Source: a virus. From it: DNA of 45,456 bases. Positions 25,720 through 33,310 of the stretch are shown piece after piece. Numbering within the stretch: the stretch's first letter is position 1; the number at the start of each line of letters is the position of its first letter. The stretch is from positions 1 through 45,456 of IMG/VR virus record IMGVR_UViG_3300044490_000374; one strand, written 5' to 3'. A model generated the notes under the pieces. That model saw only the letters and a program-made list of their open reading frames with translations. It searched no databases and was not told the origin of the DNA. Both the position numbers and the translations under genes were made by a program.

Positions 25720-25998
25720 TCAATTTAATTGGTTTTTACCCAAAGGCGGCACCTCCACCACCCGGCCCAAAACCAGGTTGGGGCCAGCCGCCAGTTCTGC
25801 CATGGCCGCGGCTTGATATTGAAAGGTGCTGGTCCCTATGCTCATGGCGGTGATGATGACCTGATAGTCGGTCAAGGAATTAACGGTTTCCGGGGAATGG
25901 CCCAGGGCCAGCAGGTATCGCCGGGTGTCCCGAACCAGGGATTTGATAATGTGCCGGTGGTCACGCCAGGCTTGAAAGCGTTTGATGAGGTTTACCAT
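25720..25998 (-). CDS. Hypothetical protein
   Basis: This 92-residue protein has a basic, helical N-terminal half (LIKRFQAWRDHRHIIKSLVRD, truncated here to the pattern) and an Ala-rich middle. No metal site or membrane segment is evident. It lies 12 bases upstream of the nuclease gene and probably belongs to the same transcript. I do not recognise it. Confidence 0.6.
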   Translation of the reverse strand: MVNLIKRFQAWRDHRHIIKSLVRDTRRYLLALGHSPETVNSLTDYQVIITAMSIGTSTFQYQAAAMAELAAGPNLVLGRVVEVPPLGKNQLN

Positions 25999-26001
25999 GG
26001 A

Positions 26002-26208
26002 CTACTCTCTCATTCCTGCTTCGCGGGCCAGGTTTGCAAGCACATAAAGGCTTCCCGCCTTATCCTGAAAGGCTTCTTCAGAATATGCGGGGGGCTCGCC
26101 ACGGATACTACATTCCGCATTGGTCGCTTTCATTCCTTCGATTTCGGCCTGAACAGCCATAGCTTCGATGAAGTTCTGGGCAATTAAGCCCGCGGTAAAT
26201 GCCTGCAT
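26002..26208 (-). CDS. Small hypothetical protein
   Basis: This 68-residue protein is mostly helical (FTAGLIAQNFIEAMAVQAEI) and has an AGGGAGG ribosome site before its ATG. It follows a terminator and precedes the 92-residue gene by three bases. There is no recognisable motif. A promoter for this unit would have to lie in the short gap downstream of the RMF-like gene, but I do not see a clear one. Confidence 0.6.
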   Translation of the reverse strand: MQAFTAGLIAQNFIEAMAVQAEIEGMKATNAECSIRGEPPAYSEEAFQDKAGSLYVLANLAREAGMRE

Positions 26209-26222
26209 GGGGCCTCCCTAAT

Positions 26223-26246
26223 AAAAAAGGGGGCACATGGCCCCCT
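26223..26246 (-). terminator. Rho-independent terminator
   Basis: On the minus strand GGGGGC pairs with GCCCCC around a five-base loop, followed by six T. It lies directly after the stop of the RMF-like gene at 26252. Confidence 0.85.
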
Positions 26247-26251
26247 GTGGG

Positions 26252-26455
26252 TTATCCTTTACGCGGGTTTGCACCCACTTGTCTGGCCAAGTCCCGACTT
26301 CGGTTTTCGCTCCATTTTTGTTCGGCCCTCCATCCTTCTTCCCAGGCAAGCCGGGAATCTGGAGCTTTCATCGGGTTAGCTGCAAGAGGCTGGCCTTCCC
26401 AAAAGGCATATTTGCCCTTCCGCCGCGCATTGTTTCTCTTGTCTTTCTCAGACAT
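26252..26455 (-). CDS. RMF/CrpP-like small protein
   Basis: This 67-residue basic protein has the phrase KYAFWEGQPLAANPMKAP followed by RLAWEEGWRAEQ, the pattern of ribosome modulation factor and CrpP-like small proteins often carried by phages and plasmids. In RMF the domain binds 100S ribosome dimers; the role of phage versions is unknown. The ATG overlaps the stop of the preceding gene (TGATG). A terminator follows it. The similarity is moderate and based on the spacing of aromatic and Asn-Pro residues. Confidence 0.6.
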   Translation of the reverse strand: MSEKDKRNNARRKGKYAFWEGQPLAANPMKAPDSRLAWEEGWRAEQKWSENRSRDLARQVGANPRKG

Positions 26456-27726
26456 CAAAACAGCACCTTCCCCGGACCCTTCCGGCCACTACCAGCACCT
26501 GCACCTTGGGCTTGGGCCTGCTCCGGGGGGGTGGTGGGCAGGGGTTCTTCTTCGTCAGTACCCGGCTTGTCAGCCTCAGTCCCCGGAGCCTGAAAGATCA
26601 CCTTCCGCCCGGACTCCGAGAAGCTCTTGGCGATGTAGTCCTTGGTTAGGCCTTGCGCCACTTCCTCCAGGTCCGGCCGCATCTCGAAAACCAGGTGGGA
26701 CATTTCTTCGGCGAAGTAGCGGTCAACCCACTGGCCGATCTGGACGCCTTTGGTGGTCACCAGGGTAATCGGCAGCTCAACGTGCGTCTGTTTCTCGCAG
26801 ACATCCATCACCTCGGGAAGGGTTAGGCCGTCCCCTTTTTTCGCTCCCTGGCTTTGTGTGCTGGGCGCTGTGGTGGGTTCGGGGGTCGGGGGAGGGGTGG
26901 TGGTATGTGCCGGGCTGGGGGGGACGGCGACTCCTGAGGCTTCCTGGGCCGATTTCTTTCCATTTGGCTCCGGGGCCGGTTCCATCTCGAACCAATCCGC
27001 GGGTTTGCTCATACCGTCTTTAATGGAGTTGTAGATTTTTCGCAGGCCGATAACCTGAGCCGGGGTGATATTTTTAAGTTTTCGCTGGATACGCTGCTCC
27101 AACATCTCCTGGGAAACCCCGATCTCTCCGAAGACCACCACCATCTTTTGGAGGGCTTCCGGGGAGGTGTCAGCTTTGGCCTTTAAAGTGATCTCACACT
27201 GGTTCACCGCGGCCTCAACCACGTCACCGGGGATAATCCCTAAAATGCAGGCCCGGAGACGCCGGGCACCCTGGTTTGCTACCATTTCGTAAATATCCCG
27301 GGGGTCTTTCAAGAGATAAGAACCCCTCCTGGTGTGGCGGGTATGTTTCACCTGAAAAACCTTGTTCTCCCGAACATTGGTCTCCAAATCCCAAGCATAC
27401 GCCTCTACCGTGGATTCGGCGAGGCGCTGCTCCAGCTCCCGGATGCCGAATTGCATGTTTCCCCACTGTTGCGCGATGGCTTCCGCAAGCCGGATGGAGG
27501 GGCCGGTGACTTCGGTCCCGCCCCGGGAATAGGTGTAAAGCGCACCTTCCGCCAGGGCGAGGCGCTGACAGACAATGGTTATCCGGTCAATGGCCTGGAG
27601 ATGGTTCCGTGGAAACCTCTTGGCAATGGTCATGGCCGCTTGCACTTCGGCGATTTCCCGCTGCATGGCGACTTCGGTAAGAACCGCGACCTCTTTGTCT
27701 CTGGTTTGAAGCTGGTTTTCTTCCAC
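26455..27726 (-). CDS. Probable phage recombination-associated protein
   Basis: This 423-residue protein has the conserved N-terminal region AAMTIAKRFPRNHLQAIDRI, then GALYTYSRGGTEVTGPSIRL, MVANQGARRLRACILGIIPG and AAVNQCE, which I recognise from a widespread phage early family. Its members are encoded next to exonucleases and are suspected single-strand annealing (RecT/Sak-like) proteins. Here the neighbours are a Cas4/RecB-like nuclease and an SbcC-like ATPase, which supports that idea. The C-terminal 150 residues are Pro/Thr-rich linker and a second small domain. The start is a GTG with an AAGGAGG site. The annealing role is an inference. Confidence 0.6.
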   Translation of the reverse strand: MEENQLQTRDKEVAVLTEVAMQREIAEVQAAMTIAKRFPRNHLQAIDRITIVCQRLALAEGALYTYSRGGTEVTGPSIRLAEAIAQQWGNMQFGIRELEQRLAESTVEAYAWDLETNVRENKVFQVKHTRHTRRGSYLLKDPRDIYEMVANQGARRLRACILGIIPGDVVEAAVNQCEITLKAKADTSPEALQKMVVVFGEIGVSQEMLEQRIQRKLKNITPAQVIGLRKIYNSIKDGMSKPADWFEMEPAPEPNGKKSAQEASGVAVPPSPAHTTTPPPTPEPTTAPSTQSQGAKKGDGLTLPEVMDVCEKQTHVELPITLVTTKGVQIGQWVDRYFAEEMSHLVFEMRPDLEEVAQGLTKDYIAKSFSESGRKVIFQAPGTEADKPGTDEEEPLPTTPPEQAQAQGAGAGSGRKGPGKVLF

Positions 27727-27749
27727 AAAAAGCCTCCTTGAAAGGGTTT

Positions 27750-28208
27750 TTACTTAAAGAGAGAATCAGGCACTTCCACGTCGAAAAGGCCCTGCTTGCC
27801 GCGGACCGGGAAAGGGTCAATGGCCCGGATGTTTTCCAGTTTCCAAGCGAAGCGGCCAGGGGAGAAATCGCCGAAAGGCATCGCTCCATCCATTTGGGCA
27901 GGAAAGCAATTTTTGTTAGGAATAATTTTGGTTAAGTCCGCAATCGCTACCGCCTCCCCGAACGGAAGGTTATAAAACATGGTTAAGGGGCCCCTTCCGA
28001 TTCTGTAGTATTTGGGGCCAAGGTGGTTAAATAAGTCGAGTTCAGGATAAAGCCCCAAAATTTCCCTGACCGGCAAAATTTTTTTGGAAGAGCATATCAA
28101 TATGGGACCCCGATATTTTGTCTCCCAAGACCGCGTTTCATATTTTTTGGCCCCCACCGCTATCAGGGACGCCCAGGGTTGCCAGATCGAAATAGCCTTG
28201 ATCTTCAT
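27750..28208 (-). CDS. ASCH-domain protein
   Basis: This 152-residue protein has the ASCH signature near its start (ISIWQPWASLIAVGAKKYET, then RSWETKYRGPILICSSKK), with a later strand GEAVAIADLTKI. ASCH domains are PUA-like folds that bind RNA, and some hydrolyse modified nucleosides such as N4-acetylcytidine. The role in phages is unknown. The ATG overlaps the stop of the preceding gene (ATGA). The sequence around its own stop is shared with the leader of the next gene (see the leader repeats). Confidence 0.85.
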   Translation of the reverse strand: MKIKAISIWQPWASLIAVGAKKYETRSWETKYRGPILICSSKKILPVREILGLYPELDLFNHLGPKYYRIGRGPLTMFYNLPFGEAVAIADLTKIIPNKNCFPAQMDGAMPFGDFSPGRFAWKLENIRAIDPFPVRGKQGLFDVEVPDSLFK

Positions 28209-28408
28209 CCCTCATAACCCTCCAGCTCCCGGGCCTTCATCAGCCAGCGGGGAATGACAACTTCTTTGCGGGTTTCGATAATGTCCTCGACCTGGCTCTT
28301 GGGGAGAAAGACGGTTTCATCCCCGAAAACAAAACACCAGGATGCTCCGGTTTCCCGGGAGTCGATAATGCGGTCATAGGTTAGCGTTACCAGTTCATTC
28401 CCGTTCAT
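28205..28408 (-). CDS. Small hypothetical protein
   Basis: This 67-residue protein starts at an ATG (MNGNELVTLTYDRI) that overlaps the stop of the MazG-like gene, and its own stop overlaps the ASCH start. It has the strand-rich phrase WCFVFGDETVFLPKSQVEDI. The sequence is typical of a compact beta-alpha domain but not diagnostic. It is part of a tightly coupled chain of small genes between 29000 and 27750. Confidence 0.65.
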   Translation of the reverse strand: MNGNELVTLTYDRIIDSRETGASWCFVFGDETVFLPKSQVEDIIETRKEVVIPRWLMKARELEGYEG

Positions 28409-28659
28409 GGCAACCTCAGGCAAGCATAGGCGAAGATAGCCCCGACCGCGAGGTCCATTAATTCAGCCTCGATATCGGGAAGTTTTTTGGAGTGCATGGC
28501 TTCCTTGAGTTCCTGCCATTCTTCGCTGAGAACACCCCTCATTTCATGGATAGAGACAAAGGCCCCGTCCCCCTTTTCCCTAATTCTGGCCTCCAAACAA
28601 GCCTTGAGTTCGAAGAGAGCCAGATCGCGGGTGCTTTCGGGAATATGTTTCCGGCTCAC
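28405..28659 (-). CDS. Small MazG-like helical protein
   Basis: This 84-residue protein starts at a GTG (overlapping the previous stop, GTGA) with a GGGGGTGG site. It carries EEWQELKEAMH followed 13 residues later by ELMD, which matches the EExxE...ExxD metal-binding motif of the MazG-type nucleotide pyrophosphohydrolases. The protein is somewhat short for an active enzyme, so it may be a minimal MazG-like domain. Phage MazG proteins are thought to influence host nucleotide pools. The call rests on the motif and helical context. Confidence 0.55.
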   Translation of the reverse strand: MSRKHIPESTRDLALFELKACLEARIREKGDGAFVSIHEMRGVLSEEWQELKEAMHSKKLPDIEAELMDLAVGAIFAYACLRLP

Positions 28660-28793
28660 GGCCCACCCCCTAACCACCACGCCGCCGCGTGCAGTGTGGC
28701 ATATCCCAGGACCAGCAGGGCCGCATAAAGGAGGCCCCGCACTTTTTCTTTCAGGGTGCCGCCGCGCCAGGGCCAGAAGAGATTTTCAGACAT
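28656..28793 (-). CDS. 45-residue single-pass membrane protein
   Basis: This short gene encodes MSENLFWPWRGG, a Lys/Glu-rich stretch and then a hydrophobic helix (GLLYAALLVLGYATL) that should cross the membrane, ending GGGP. A GGGAGG site lies seven bases before the ATG. It overlaps the zinc-ribbon gene by eight bases and the next gene by four. Its size and hydrophobic helix could suit a small phage membrane effector, but it is not next to lysis genes, and I give no function. Confidence 0.6.
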   Translation of the reverse strand: MSENLFWPWRGGTLKEKVRGLLYAALLVLGYATLHAAAWWLGGGP

Positions 28794-28983
28794 AAGGCAC
28801 CTCCCGGTACTTGGTAGCGTGCTCCCGTACTCGGATATTCCAATCCACTTTGCAATTCTTGCATTTGTAAACCAGGGATTCCCCGGCCTGAAGGTTGTCG
28901 GTTCGCACCTTAATTTCCACCTGATCCCCGCAGAAACAGGGGAAGGCCGTGGCCTTCAGGTTTTCGGGCTTGGATTTCGCCAT
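28786..28983 (-). CDS. Small zinc-ribbon protein
   Basis: This 65-residue protein starts at the ATG at 28983 with a strong AAAGGAGGTGG site. It has FPCFCGD near residue 17 and YKCKNCKVDW near residue 40, four cysteines of a zinc ribbon. It is the first gene after a terminator and begins the chain of small genes that leads into the ASCH and recombination genes. Function unknown; a regulatory role is possible. Confidence 0.7.
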   Translation of the reverse strand: MAKSKPENLKATAFPCFCGDQVEIKVRTDNLQAGESLVYKCKNCKVDWNIRVREHATKYREVPYV

Positions 28984-28995
28984 ATCCACCTCCTT

Positions 28996-29028
28996 TAAAA
29001 AAAGGGGGCGGCCCCAGAAGGACCGCCC
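28996..29028 (-). terminator. Rho-independent terminator after dnaN
   Basis: On the minus strand GGGCGG pairs with CCGCCC, followed by CC and then seven T. It lies just after the dnaN stop at 29053 and ends the parB-dnaN unit. Confidence 0.85.
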
Positions 29029-29052
29029 TTCCAAAACTTAACCGCCTTACTC

Positions 29053-30168
29053 TTACAAGCTCGCCGGCATCACGATACTAAAATAATCCGGGTCTGCCGG
29101 GTCCATAATCCGGCAGGGGCGGTCACCCTCATTGATCTGCAATACCGCCTCGGCTCCAGTCATGGCCTGTAACGGCTCCAGAAGGTAGCGGGCGTTCAGG
29201 TTGATTTTAAGGGGGAGGTCATCGCCGTCGCCGGAATAGTTGGTGATGGGCAGTTCTTCCCTGCCTTCCCCTTCTTCCGGGCTTTCAAAGATGAGTTCGG
29301 CGTTCTCCTGGCCCAACTCGAAAAGCACCATCCGGAACCGCTCGGAAGACAGCACCGTTAATCGCTTCAAGGCGTTAATCAGTTCCTGCCGCCGGAAGGT
29401 GAAGCCGTGCGCCCAGCCGTCCGGGATGATCCGCCGGTACTCCGGGAAATTCTTGTCCATCAGCCGGATGGAGAGTTGCCGGTTGCCGTCCTGGAGGTGA
29501 AGCAGCCGATTATTATTACCGGAAATGCCAATTTGCACTGTATCGCCTTCCAGGAACCGCACGATCTCCCGGGCACCTTTGGCCGGTAGCAGGATCGGTG
29601 ATTCACTGGCCAAATGCGCCAGGGGCCGGTTGATCAAGGTGAGCCGATGGCCATCGGTGGAGACCATGCGCAGGGGTTTGTCTTTCGCCGATTCCAGGAG
29701 GATGGAAGAAAGATGGTAGTTCATATCATCGGCGCTCACGGAATAAAGCACCTTAGCTAAGGTGTCCTTCAGGGTTTTGCTGGTGATCTCCAGCATCTCC
29801 GCCTGGGGAACCGGGGGCTCCGGATATTGGTCTTGGGAAAGCCCGTTTAAGGTGTATTTCGATTCACCCCGCCGGATAATCAGTCTGTCCCGGGCGGTCG
29901 TGTGGATCTCCACCTCTCCGGGGGGCAACTCCTTGAGCAGGGAAAAAAGTTTGGCCGCGGAGACCGTAACCCCGCCTTTTTCGGTCACCTGGGCTGGAGC
30001 CTGGCCGCGGTAGTAAATCTCCAGGTCCGTGGCCAGCAGATCCAGAACGTCTCCGTTGGCCTTGATGAGCACATGACTTAAGATGGGCAAGGTGCCCCGC
30101 CGGTCCACAACTCCCTGGACCCCGGCAACGGCTTTTTGGAACGCGTCTTTGTCGATAGTGAGTTGCAT
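29053..30168 (-). CDS. dnaN: DNA polymerase III beta sliding clamp
   Basis: This 371-residue protein is a full-length bacterial-type beta clamp, close to the usual 366 residues. The three-domain repeat is visible: QLTIDKDAFQKAVAGVQGV with PILSHVLIKA in domain I, YHLSSILLE with RMVSTDGHRL in domain II, and RFRMVLFELGQ with YLLEPLQAM in domain III, ending YFSIVMPASL, the typical C-terminus that contacts partner proteins. A phage-coded clamp would recruit the host polymerase or a phage enzyme carried elsewhere. The ATG overlaps the stop of the small gene upstream (TAATG), with GGAGG before it. Confidence 0.95.
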   Translation of the reverse strand: MQLTIDKDAFQKAVAGVQGVVDRRGTLPILSHVLIKANGDVLDLLATDLEIYYRGQAPAQVTEKGGVTVSAAKLFSLLKELPPGEVEIHTTARDRLIIRRGESKYTLNGLSQDQYPEPPVPQAEMLEITSKTLKDTLAKVLYSVSADDMNYHLSSILLESAKDKPLRMVSTDGHRLTLINRPLAHLASESPILLPAKGAREIVRFLEGDTVQIGISGNNNRLLHLQDGNRQLSIRLMDKNFPEYRRIIPDGWAHGFTFRRQELINALKRLTVLSSERFRMVLFELGQENAELIFESPEEGEGREELPITNYSGDGDDLPLKINLNARYLLEPLQAMTGAEAVLQINEGDRPCRIMDPADPDYFSIVMPASL

Positions 30169-30377
30169 TAGTGCCTCCTTGGATCGTCAAGATATGCCTT
30201 TTGAACTACGAGAGATGAATTTTTAAGAAGGGGGACGAGGGACAGGGACTCGACATTATAGCGTCCCTGCTTGCAGGCAAAACAGGTTTTGCTCAAGGAA
30301 TGACGCCCCAACTCCTTCCGGTGGGAAAAGTGTATCTCGGCCGCATATTGCTGCAAATAGCAATCATGCAAACTCAT
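30168..30377 (-). CDS. Small hypothetical protein coupled to parB and dnaN
   Basis: This 69-residue protein starts at an ATG that overlaps the parB stop (ATGA) and ends at a stop that overlaps the dnaN start (TAATG). The middle has TCFACKQGRY, and the C-terminus is basic (DDPRRH). The coupling at both ends argues that it is a real gene. The CxxC with nearby histidines might bind zinc. No family is recognised. A role in replication or partition is suggested only by its neighbours. Confidence 0.65.
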   Translation of the reverse strand: MSLHDCYLQQYAAEIHFSHRKELGRHSLSKTCFACKQGRYNVESLSLVPLLKNSSLVVQKAYLDDPRRH

Positions 30378-31405
30378 CCGCTCTCCATATTTGCGACATT
30401 GGAAAAAGATGGCGCTGGGAATAAGGAATCACCTCCTTTAAGCGATTGCACTTCCTGCTTTGAAGCATTCTCCAGCAGAGCCTTCTTGATCAGATTCAAG
30501 TGCCGGACGATCATGTCGATTTTCTGGAGATTGGCGGCAGAATTGCCGTTCATCACCTTAGCCAGAACGTCGCAATCATCCGGGCCGAAGGATTTGACCA
30601 GCAGGCCGGTAACCGCGTCCAGGGCTTTCTCCCATCGGGAAATCGTCTCCAGGTCCTCCTTTTTGGGGAGAACGAAAAGGGTCTTTTCACGCTTTGAGTC
30701 GATCATGGCGGACACAAATTTCCGAAGGTGATTATAGGTAGGAAGGGCGCCGGAGCCGATCTTCTGGAAGACGATCTCCTGACTTTCCGCATCCTGTAGG
30801 CGGCTGATCTCGAACGCCTGGGAAGGGGAGATGGCGCCGAAGGTTAGAGCGTCCTGGTATTTGGAGGACAGGTTCAGCAGGGACAGGCGCTCGTCTATCC
30901 GCCAGGCCTGCTTGAACCCCAGCTTTTGGGCCAGGTCTTCCCGGGTGTAGCCGCGGCCCAGCATCTCCTTGAAAGCCTTGGCCTCTTCCAAAGGCGTGAG
31001 GTCCTGGCGCTGGATGTTCTCGACCAAGGCCATTTCTGCGATCTGGTTATCGTTGGCTTTGAGGATGCGCACCGGGACCATGGTCAGTCCGGCGATTCGG
31101 CAAGCCCGCCAGCGCCGCTCTCCGGCCACCAGCATGAAAACTTTGACGGTATCCTTGATGGGCCGCTTCACCACCACCAGAGGCTCGATTAAGCCCTGCT
31201 CTTTAATGGATTGGGCCAGCTCCTCCAGTTTGGCCTTGTTAAATATCTTGCGGGGCTGATCCGGGTTAGGATATATTTGGGTCAGGTATGCAGTGCCGGC
31301 CGGACTTGATAAGGGGTCCGGTGAAGTTTGCGGAGACTTTCTTTGCCTGGGGGCCTTCTTGGGGGAGGCCCCTTTTTCGTTAGGCTTCGGGGGTCGTATT
31401 GCCAC
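30374..31405 (-). CDS. ParB-like DNA-binding protein
   Basis: This protein of about 343 residues has the ParB N-terminal domain ([38 protein letters not shown]) and the helix-turn-helix core ([39 protein letters not shown]). The last third is helical and divergent from chromosomal ParB. The GTG at 31405 with AGGAGG six bases upstream is chosen; a longer frame to 31546 would overlap the upstream gene by 167 bases. No ParA gene is seen in the window. It may serve partition of a plasmid-like prophage, or regulation. It is coupled to the 69-residue gene and dnaN. Confidence 0.88.
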   Translation of the reverse strand: MAIRPPKPNEKGASPKKAPRQRKSPQTSPDPLSSPAGTAYLTQIYPNPDQPRKIFNKAKLEELAQSIKEQGLIEPLVVVKRPIKDTVKVFMLVAGERRWRACRIAGLTMVPVRILKANDNQIAEMALVENIQRQDLTPLEEAKAFKEMLGRGYTREDLAQKLGFKQAWRIDERLSLLNLSSKYQDALTFGAISPSQAFEISRLQDAESQEIVFQKIGSGALPTYNHLRKFVSAMIDSKREKTLFVLPKKEDLETISRWEKALDAVTGLLVKSFGPDDCDVLAKVMNGNSAANLQKIDMIVRHLNLIKKALLENASKQEVQSLKGGDSLFPAPSFSNVANMESG

Positions 31406-31811
31406 CGAGCACCTCCTGTAAGTTTGTTGGGAAAGGCTGGTTGAATTGAAACCACTCCTGCGTTTCGGCGAGGATTTCGTAATCATCGCCGTCGTTTTCC
31501 TCCACCGCCCCCGGGGAAGCGTCTTCCTCGATGTCCAGATAGGCAACCGCCGCCAGCAGGTCTTCTCTGGAGAGTGTCTGCCAGTAATTGCGGGCCCATT
31601 CCATGATTTCTTGCCGGGTTCGGGTTTTGAGGTCTGGAGGCACCACTTCCTGGGGAACCTTCACCATCCCTTGGCAAACAAACCGAATATTGATCGGATA
31701 GTCTTCCGGAGAATATTCCGGCTCCAGGCCAATGCCAAAGGTGGAGAGCTTCTTGGGGTTATCCACCGCGTCCGCCATGGCGTTTAGTGTCGGGTCTTTA
31801 AAGATGCTCAT
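31380..31811 (-). CDS. Hypothetical protein
   Basis: This 143-residue acidic protein starts IFKDPTLNAMADAVDNPKK and has the phrases PINIRFVCQGMVKVPQEV and TRQEIMEWARNYWQTL, with a Glu/Asp-rich C-terminal third. A GGAGGTAACGT site precedes the ATG. Its end overlaps the parB start by 26 bases. There is no catalytic or metal motif that I recognise. The leader carries the TAAAAAC...GGAGG pattern shared with three other genes. Confidence 0.65.
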   Translation of the reverse strand: MSIFKDPTLNAMADAVDNPKKLSTFGIGLEPEYSPEDYPINIRFVCQGMVKVPQEVVPPDLKTRTRQEIMEWARNYWQTLSREDLLAAVAYLDIEEDASPGAVEENDGDDYEILAETQEWFQFNQPFPTNLQEVLGGNTTPEA

Positions 31812-31835
31812 ACGTTACCTCCAGAAAAGATGTTT

Positions 31836-32198
31836 TTACTTAAAGAGGTTTTCCTGTTTTCCCGGGGCCTCATGCTCCGGCACCTCAATTTCCAGCGCCT
31901 CCTCCAGCCATTCCGCCACCAGTCGCCGGTGACAGAACTTGCCAGGTTTTTCCCAGCAGAGAAGGATCGCATCGGAGCCGAGTTCCTCGAAGACTTTTTG
32001 GGGGTCAAGGAAGTCCAGGATGCCTTCCTGGTAATGGTAGCGAAAATCGTCTTCTGTCAAACCTACCATCTCTTTCCAGGGGATCAGTTTTCGATAATGC
32101 CGCACATGCTTAAATCCCTTCGGTGCCCACCTTGCGATGGACACAAGCCGGGGGTCGGTGGGGTCGAGGTCGGGATGTTTAAAATATGATGTTAGCAA
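31836..32198 (-). CDS. DUF488-like protein (first of two paralogues)
   Basis: This 120-residue protein starts at a TTG six bases after an AGGAGG site. It has ISIARWAPKG-like opening residues (VSIARWAPKGFKHVRHY) and the core LLCWEKPGKFCHRRLVAEWL near residue 80, which is the conserved region of DUF488-type proteins, including phage versions. Conserved Cys, Trp, His and Arg in that core suggest a binding or catalytic site. A paralogue with the same core lies at 44683-45063. Function unknown. Its last residues and the gene leader after it hold the shared TTTAAGTAAAAAC sequence. Confidence 0.8.
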   Translation of the reverse strand: MLTSYFKHPDLDPTDPRLVSIARWAPKGFKHVRHYRKLIPWKEMVGLTEDDFRYHYQEGILDFLDPQKVFEELGSDAILLCWEKPGKFCHRRLVAEWLEEALEIEVPEHEAPGKQENLFK

Positions 32199-32210
32199 AC
32201 CATACCTCCT

Positions 32211-32408
32211 TTAAATTGATTTCAGCGCCTTATAAATCTGCGGCAAGGCCTCTTGCAGGGCCACCCATGAGCAGTTATCTTCATGCTCAATGTCGGTATC
32301 GTTCCCGTCATCGTCTTGCCCCAAGATGCCGCCACAGGCAGGACAGTCAAGTTCTATGGTGGCCTCGAAGTCTTCTAAGAATTTTCTTAAAATCTCTAAG
32401 GTCTTCAT
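32211..32408 (-). CDS. Small zinc-finger-like acidic protein
   Basis: This 65-residue protein begins MKTLEILRKFLEDFEATI and carries LDCPACGGILG, an Asp-rich loop, then IEHEDNCSWV, a Cys-Cys-His-Cys set that could bind zinc. The C-terminus is helical. It lies 12 bases upstream of the DUF488-like gene. No function is known to me. The small zinc-binding proteins in this region (24197, 28786, 32211, 36970) may be unrelated accessory genes. Confidence 0.65.
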   Translation of the reverse strand: MKTLEILRKFLEDFEATIELDCPACGGILGQDDDGNDTDIEHEDNCSWVALQEALPQIYKALKSI

Positions 32409-32419
32409 GGGGAATCCTC

Positions 32420-32776
32420 TTAGAAATGTCTGAGGTTTTGTGCAATGCGCCGCGAAATGGGGTCTCTAGGGGAATAGAGCGTTTCTCCTGCATCCGCAAG
32501 CGCAGCGGTAAGAACGATCTTGGGTAGCCGATAATCGTTTGCAAATCCTGTCAGGTCAATGCCCCCGGAAGTCAGGAGTTCATCACACCTTTTCAAAAGC
32601 CACTCCTGAAAATCGGGAATCATTTCCTTGATCTTTTCCATAGCCTGCTCTTTGGTTGCCATAATTTTCCTTTCTCCGTCGCCATGCAGCAAAGGCCTCT
32701 CTCGTTGACGCTCTACCTCTGCAAGCTGGGCATCGGCTTCTTGGAATTTTAGGGGATCGAGGGAATAGAGGCTCAA
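32420..32776 (-). CDS. Hypothetical protein
   Basis: The most certain part is the C-terminal 80 residues starting MATKEQAMEKIKEMIPDF (ATG at 32662), with helical phrases and the end PISRRIAQNLRHF. A TTG at 32776 in the same frame has a better AAAGGAGAAGG site and would give 118 residues, so this start is listed. The region just upstream is a perfect 10-base-stem hairpin (32792-32825), so translation may be affected by it. No domain is recognised. Confidence 0.55.
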   Translation of the reverse strand: MSLYSLDPLKFQEADAQLAEVERQRERPLLHGDGERKIMATKEQAMEKIKEMIPDFQEWLLKRCDELLTSGGIDLTGFANDYRLPKIVLTAALADAGETLYSPRDPISRRIAQNLRHF

Positions 32777-32791
32777 ATCCTTCTCCTTTCC

Positions 32792-32825
32792 GGCCCCGGA
32801 CACCGGAGGGGGTTAGTCCGGGGCC
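32792..32825 (-). other. Perfect GC hairpin before the next gene's ribosome site
   Basis: On the minus strand GGCCCCGGAC pairs perfectly with GTCCGGGGCC around a 14-base loop. No T run follows; instead the sequence continues into an AAAGGAGAAGG ribosome site. It may be a weak terminator, an mRNA stabiliser or a translational control element rather than an ordinary terminator. Confidence 0.5.
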
Positions 32826-32855
32826 TGATATGGATGGCCTTTCCTTTCTCAAGCG

Positions 32856-33131
32856 TTAGCTCAAATCTATCGCCCTCCGATACCTGAAAAGGTCCGTCTG
32901 AAAATTGCTAATCGAGGGGGCCGTTTGGTTTTGGAAAGCGGTCAACATACCCTTAAGGAACCAGTTGATCGCTCCGCCGTTGATGCTTTTGGAGAGCACG
33001 ACACCACCACCAAGGATTTCGATGGTGGTGCCGTTTCCGGAACTGCTCGGCCTGGTGTTTATTTCTATGGCCGGCTGTCCCACATTTTGCCGAAAAGCGT
33101 TGATCTTCGAAATTAGCTCCGCCAGACTCAT
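32856..33131 (-). CDS. Hypothetical protein
   Basis: This 91-residue protein starts SLAELISKINAFRQNVGQ and has the strand-like PSSSGNGTTIEILGGGVVL, then NWFLKGMLTAF. An AAAGGAAAGG site lies before the ATG. The gap of 179 bases upstream (33132-33310) holds overlapping short frames, of which I can support none firmly. I do not recognise the family. Confidence 0.6.
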   Translation of the reverse strand: MSLAELISKINAFRQNVGQPAIEINTRPSSSGNGTTIEILGGGVVLSKSINGGAINWFLKGMLTAFQNQTAPSISNFQTDLFRYRRAIDLS

Positions 33132-33310
33132 GTTGCGCCGCCTTTCCTTTTTTCAAAAGCTCCTGGGGGCCGGAGTTCTTAGTATCCGGCTTGGCAGCTT
33201 GCCACTTGGAGTCCAAGCGCCTTGTTTCTGCCTCGGTTTGGTTGCGATCCGTTTCCACATGTTCATGGAAACCCTATCCCGGTTCCCGCCGGGCCGCCCC
33301 AGGATTCTTG

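Noticed and set aside
30374-31405. A complete partition locus (parA-parB-parS)
   Set aside because: No ParA-type ATPase is encoded nearby, and I saw no parS-like repeat cluster.
31406-31546. A longer ParB with 47 extra N-terminal residues
   Set aside because: The extension lies wholly within the upstream gene in another phase, while the GTG at 31405 has a well-placed AGGAGG.
33132-33310. Short frames in the gap before the DUF3150-like gene end, one starting MNMWKRIATK and one GTG-initiated frame in another phase
   Set aside because: They overlap each other or the next gene, and neither has a clear ribosome site; I could not choose between them.
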